Assembly: GCA_013360485.1 (NCBI GenBank)
Contig: JABWBN010000015.1
Location: 1 to 41,325, forward strand
DNA: 41,325 nt
Direction: 5' to 3'
Source of the DNA: Burkholderiaceae bacterium
GTDB lineage: Bacteria; Pseudomonadota; Gammaproteobacteria; Burkholderiales; Burkholderiaceae_C
The position numbers were made by a program, and so were the translations under genes. Shown in pieces: positions 41,083-41,325 of the stretch (positions within the stretch are counted from its first letter, which is position 1; every line of letters begins with the position of its first letter). The notes under the pieces were generated by a model that saw only the letters and a program-made list of their open reading frames with translations, did no database searches and was not told where the DNA came from.

Positions 41083-41152
41083 TGCTGGAACCTCCGCCAA
41101 GCGAGCTGCGGAGTTTGTGCTTGGGAGCGGCCCGGTGCGCTCACATTGCGGC
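41073..41152. repeat. Dispersed 80-bp repeat spanning the lolB-ispE junction
   Basis: This segment aligns without gaps to 23551-23630 (about 64 of 80 positions; 40 of 48 in the strongest part, including CTTGGGAGCGGCCCGG). It covers the first codons of ispE, the whole 58-base intergenic gap and the last codons and stop of lolB. Confidence 0.7.
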
Positions 41153-41325
41153 CTCCAGCCTCACCCGCACCGTGACGACGGGGGCGGTGCTGCGGCGCGC
41201 CACCAAGCGGCGCTGCGCCCATTCGGCAAGGTCGACCTGCCAGCCCAATTGGTCGAAGCCGACGCGGCCATCCGTCCAGGCCTGCGACGGTGCCGCTGCC
41301 CAGGGCCGGCCGCGCAGCCAGTCGA
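41141..41325 (-). CDS. lolB: LolB, outer-membrane lipoprotein receptor (3' end only)
   Basis: The C-terminal 60 or so codons of a gene running off the window are present on the minus strand: 'DWLRGRPWAAAPSQAW', 'VGFDQLGWQVDLAEWAQRR' and 'VVTVRVRLEAAM', then TGA. The pattern W-L-R-G-x-P followed by F-x-Q-L-G-W-x-V-x-L matches LolB, which inserts lipoproteins into the outer membrane. lolB directly upstream of ispE is the standard arrangement. The signal peptide and lipobox are outside the window. Confidence 0.82.
   Translation of the reverse strand, partial: DWLRGRPWAAAPSQAWTDGRVGFDQLGWQVDLAEWAQRRLVARRSTAPVVTVRVRLEAAM

Overview
The window is a GC-rich chromosomal segment from a betaproteobacterium. 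It most likely comes from the Burkholderiales, near the Rubrivivax/Leptothrix/Ideonella-type lineages. That placement is inferred from gene order (yacG-zapD-coaE-pilD-pilC-pilB; rplU-rpmA-obgE-proB; lolB-ispE-tRNA-Gln-prs-rplY) and from the protein families, not from a database comparison. Nearly everything is core metabolism, translation or envelope machinery. I see no prophage, transposase, CRISPR array or resistance island.

Region by region. 1-6100 (minus strand): the methionine sulfoxide reductase pair msrP-msrQ, then the System II cytochrome c maturation pair resB-ccsB, then a dihaem cytochrome c4. 6151-10858: the GTPase engB on the plus strand, a patatin/POTRA/beta-barrel protein of the type Vd (PlpD) class, and a DUF1631 protein. 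11035-13210: groES-groEL under a CIRCE operator and a sigma70/sigma32-like promoter. 13239-18905: yacG, zapD, coaE and the type IV pilus genes pilD, pilC and pilB. 19091-20200: tRNA-Pro(CGG) and a polyprenyl diphosphate synthase (ispB). 20568-23431 (plus): rplU, rpmA, obgE, proB, preceded by a long structured rplU leader and followed by a mosaic of intergenic repeats. 23652-27228: a TPR protein and a TetR regulator, divergent from an ABC-2 exporter pair, then bolA. 27285-33256: hisG-D-C-B-H-A-F as one tightly packed operon continuing into rsmD, coaD and a 4Fe-4S ferredoxin. 34750-41325 (mostly minus): a small secreted DUF4124-like protein, pth, a frameshifted argP, alanine dehydrogenase (plus), rplY, prs, tRNA-Gln(TTG), ispE and the 3' end of lolB.

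The his operon covers most of histidine synthesis, and prs makes its PRPP substrate. However, hisI, hisE and the HisZ needed by the short HisG are not here. resB, ccsB and cytochrome c4 form a cytochrome maturation plus substrate neighbourhood. pilB, pilC and pilD supply the assembly ATPase, platform and prepilin peptidase of type IV pili.

No clearly new multi-gene system was found. The most interesting signals are non-coding or structural. They are a mosaic repeat family after proB with a diverged copy spanning the lolB-ispE junction, a recurring -10-box-next-to-ATG layout suggesting leaderless mRNAs, a long hairpin-rich rplU leader, and an argP gene broken by one base beside an ald gene that splits the rplY-pth pair.
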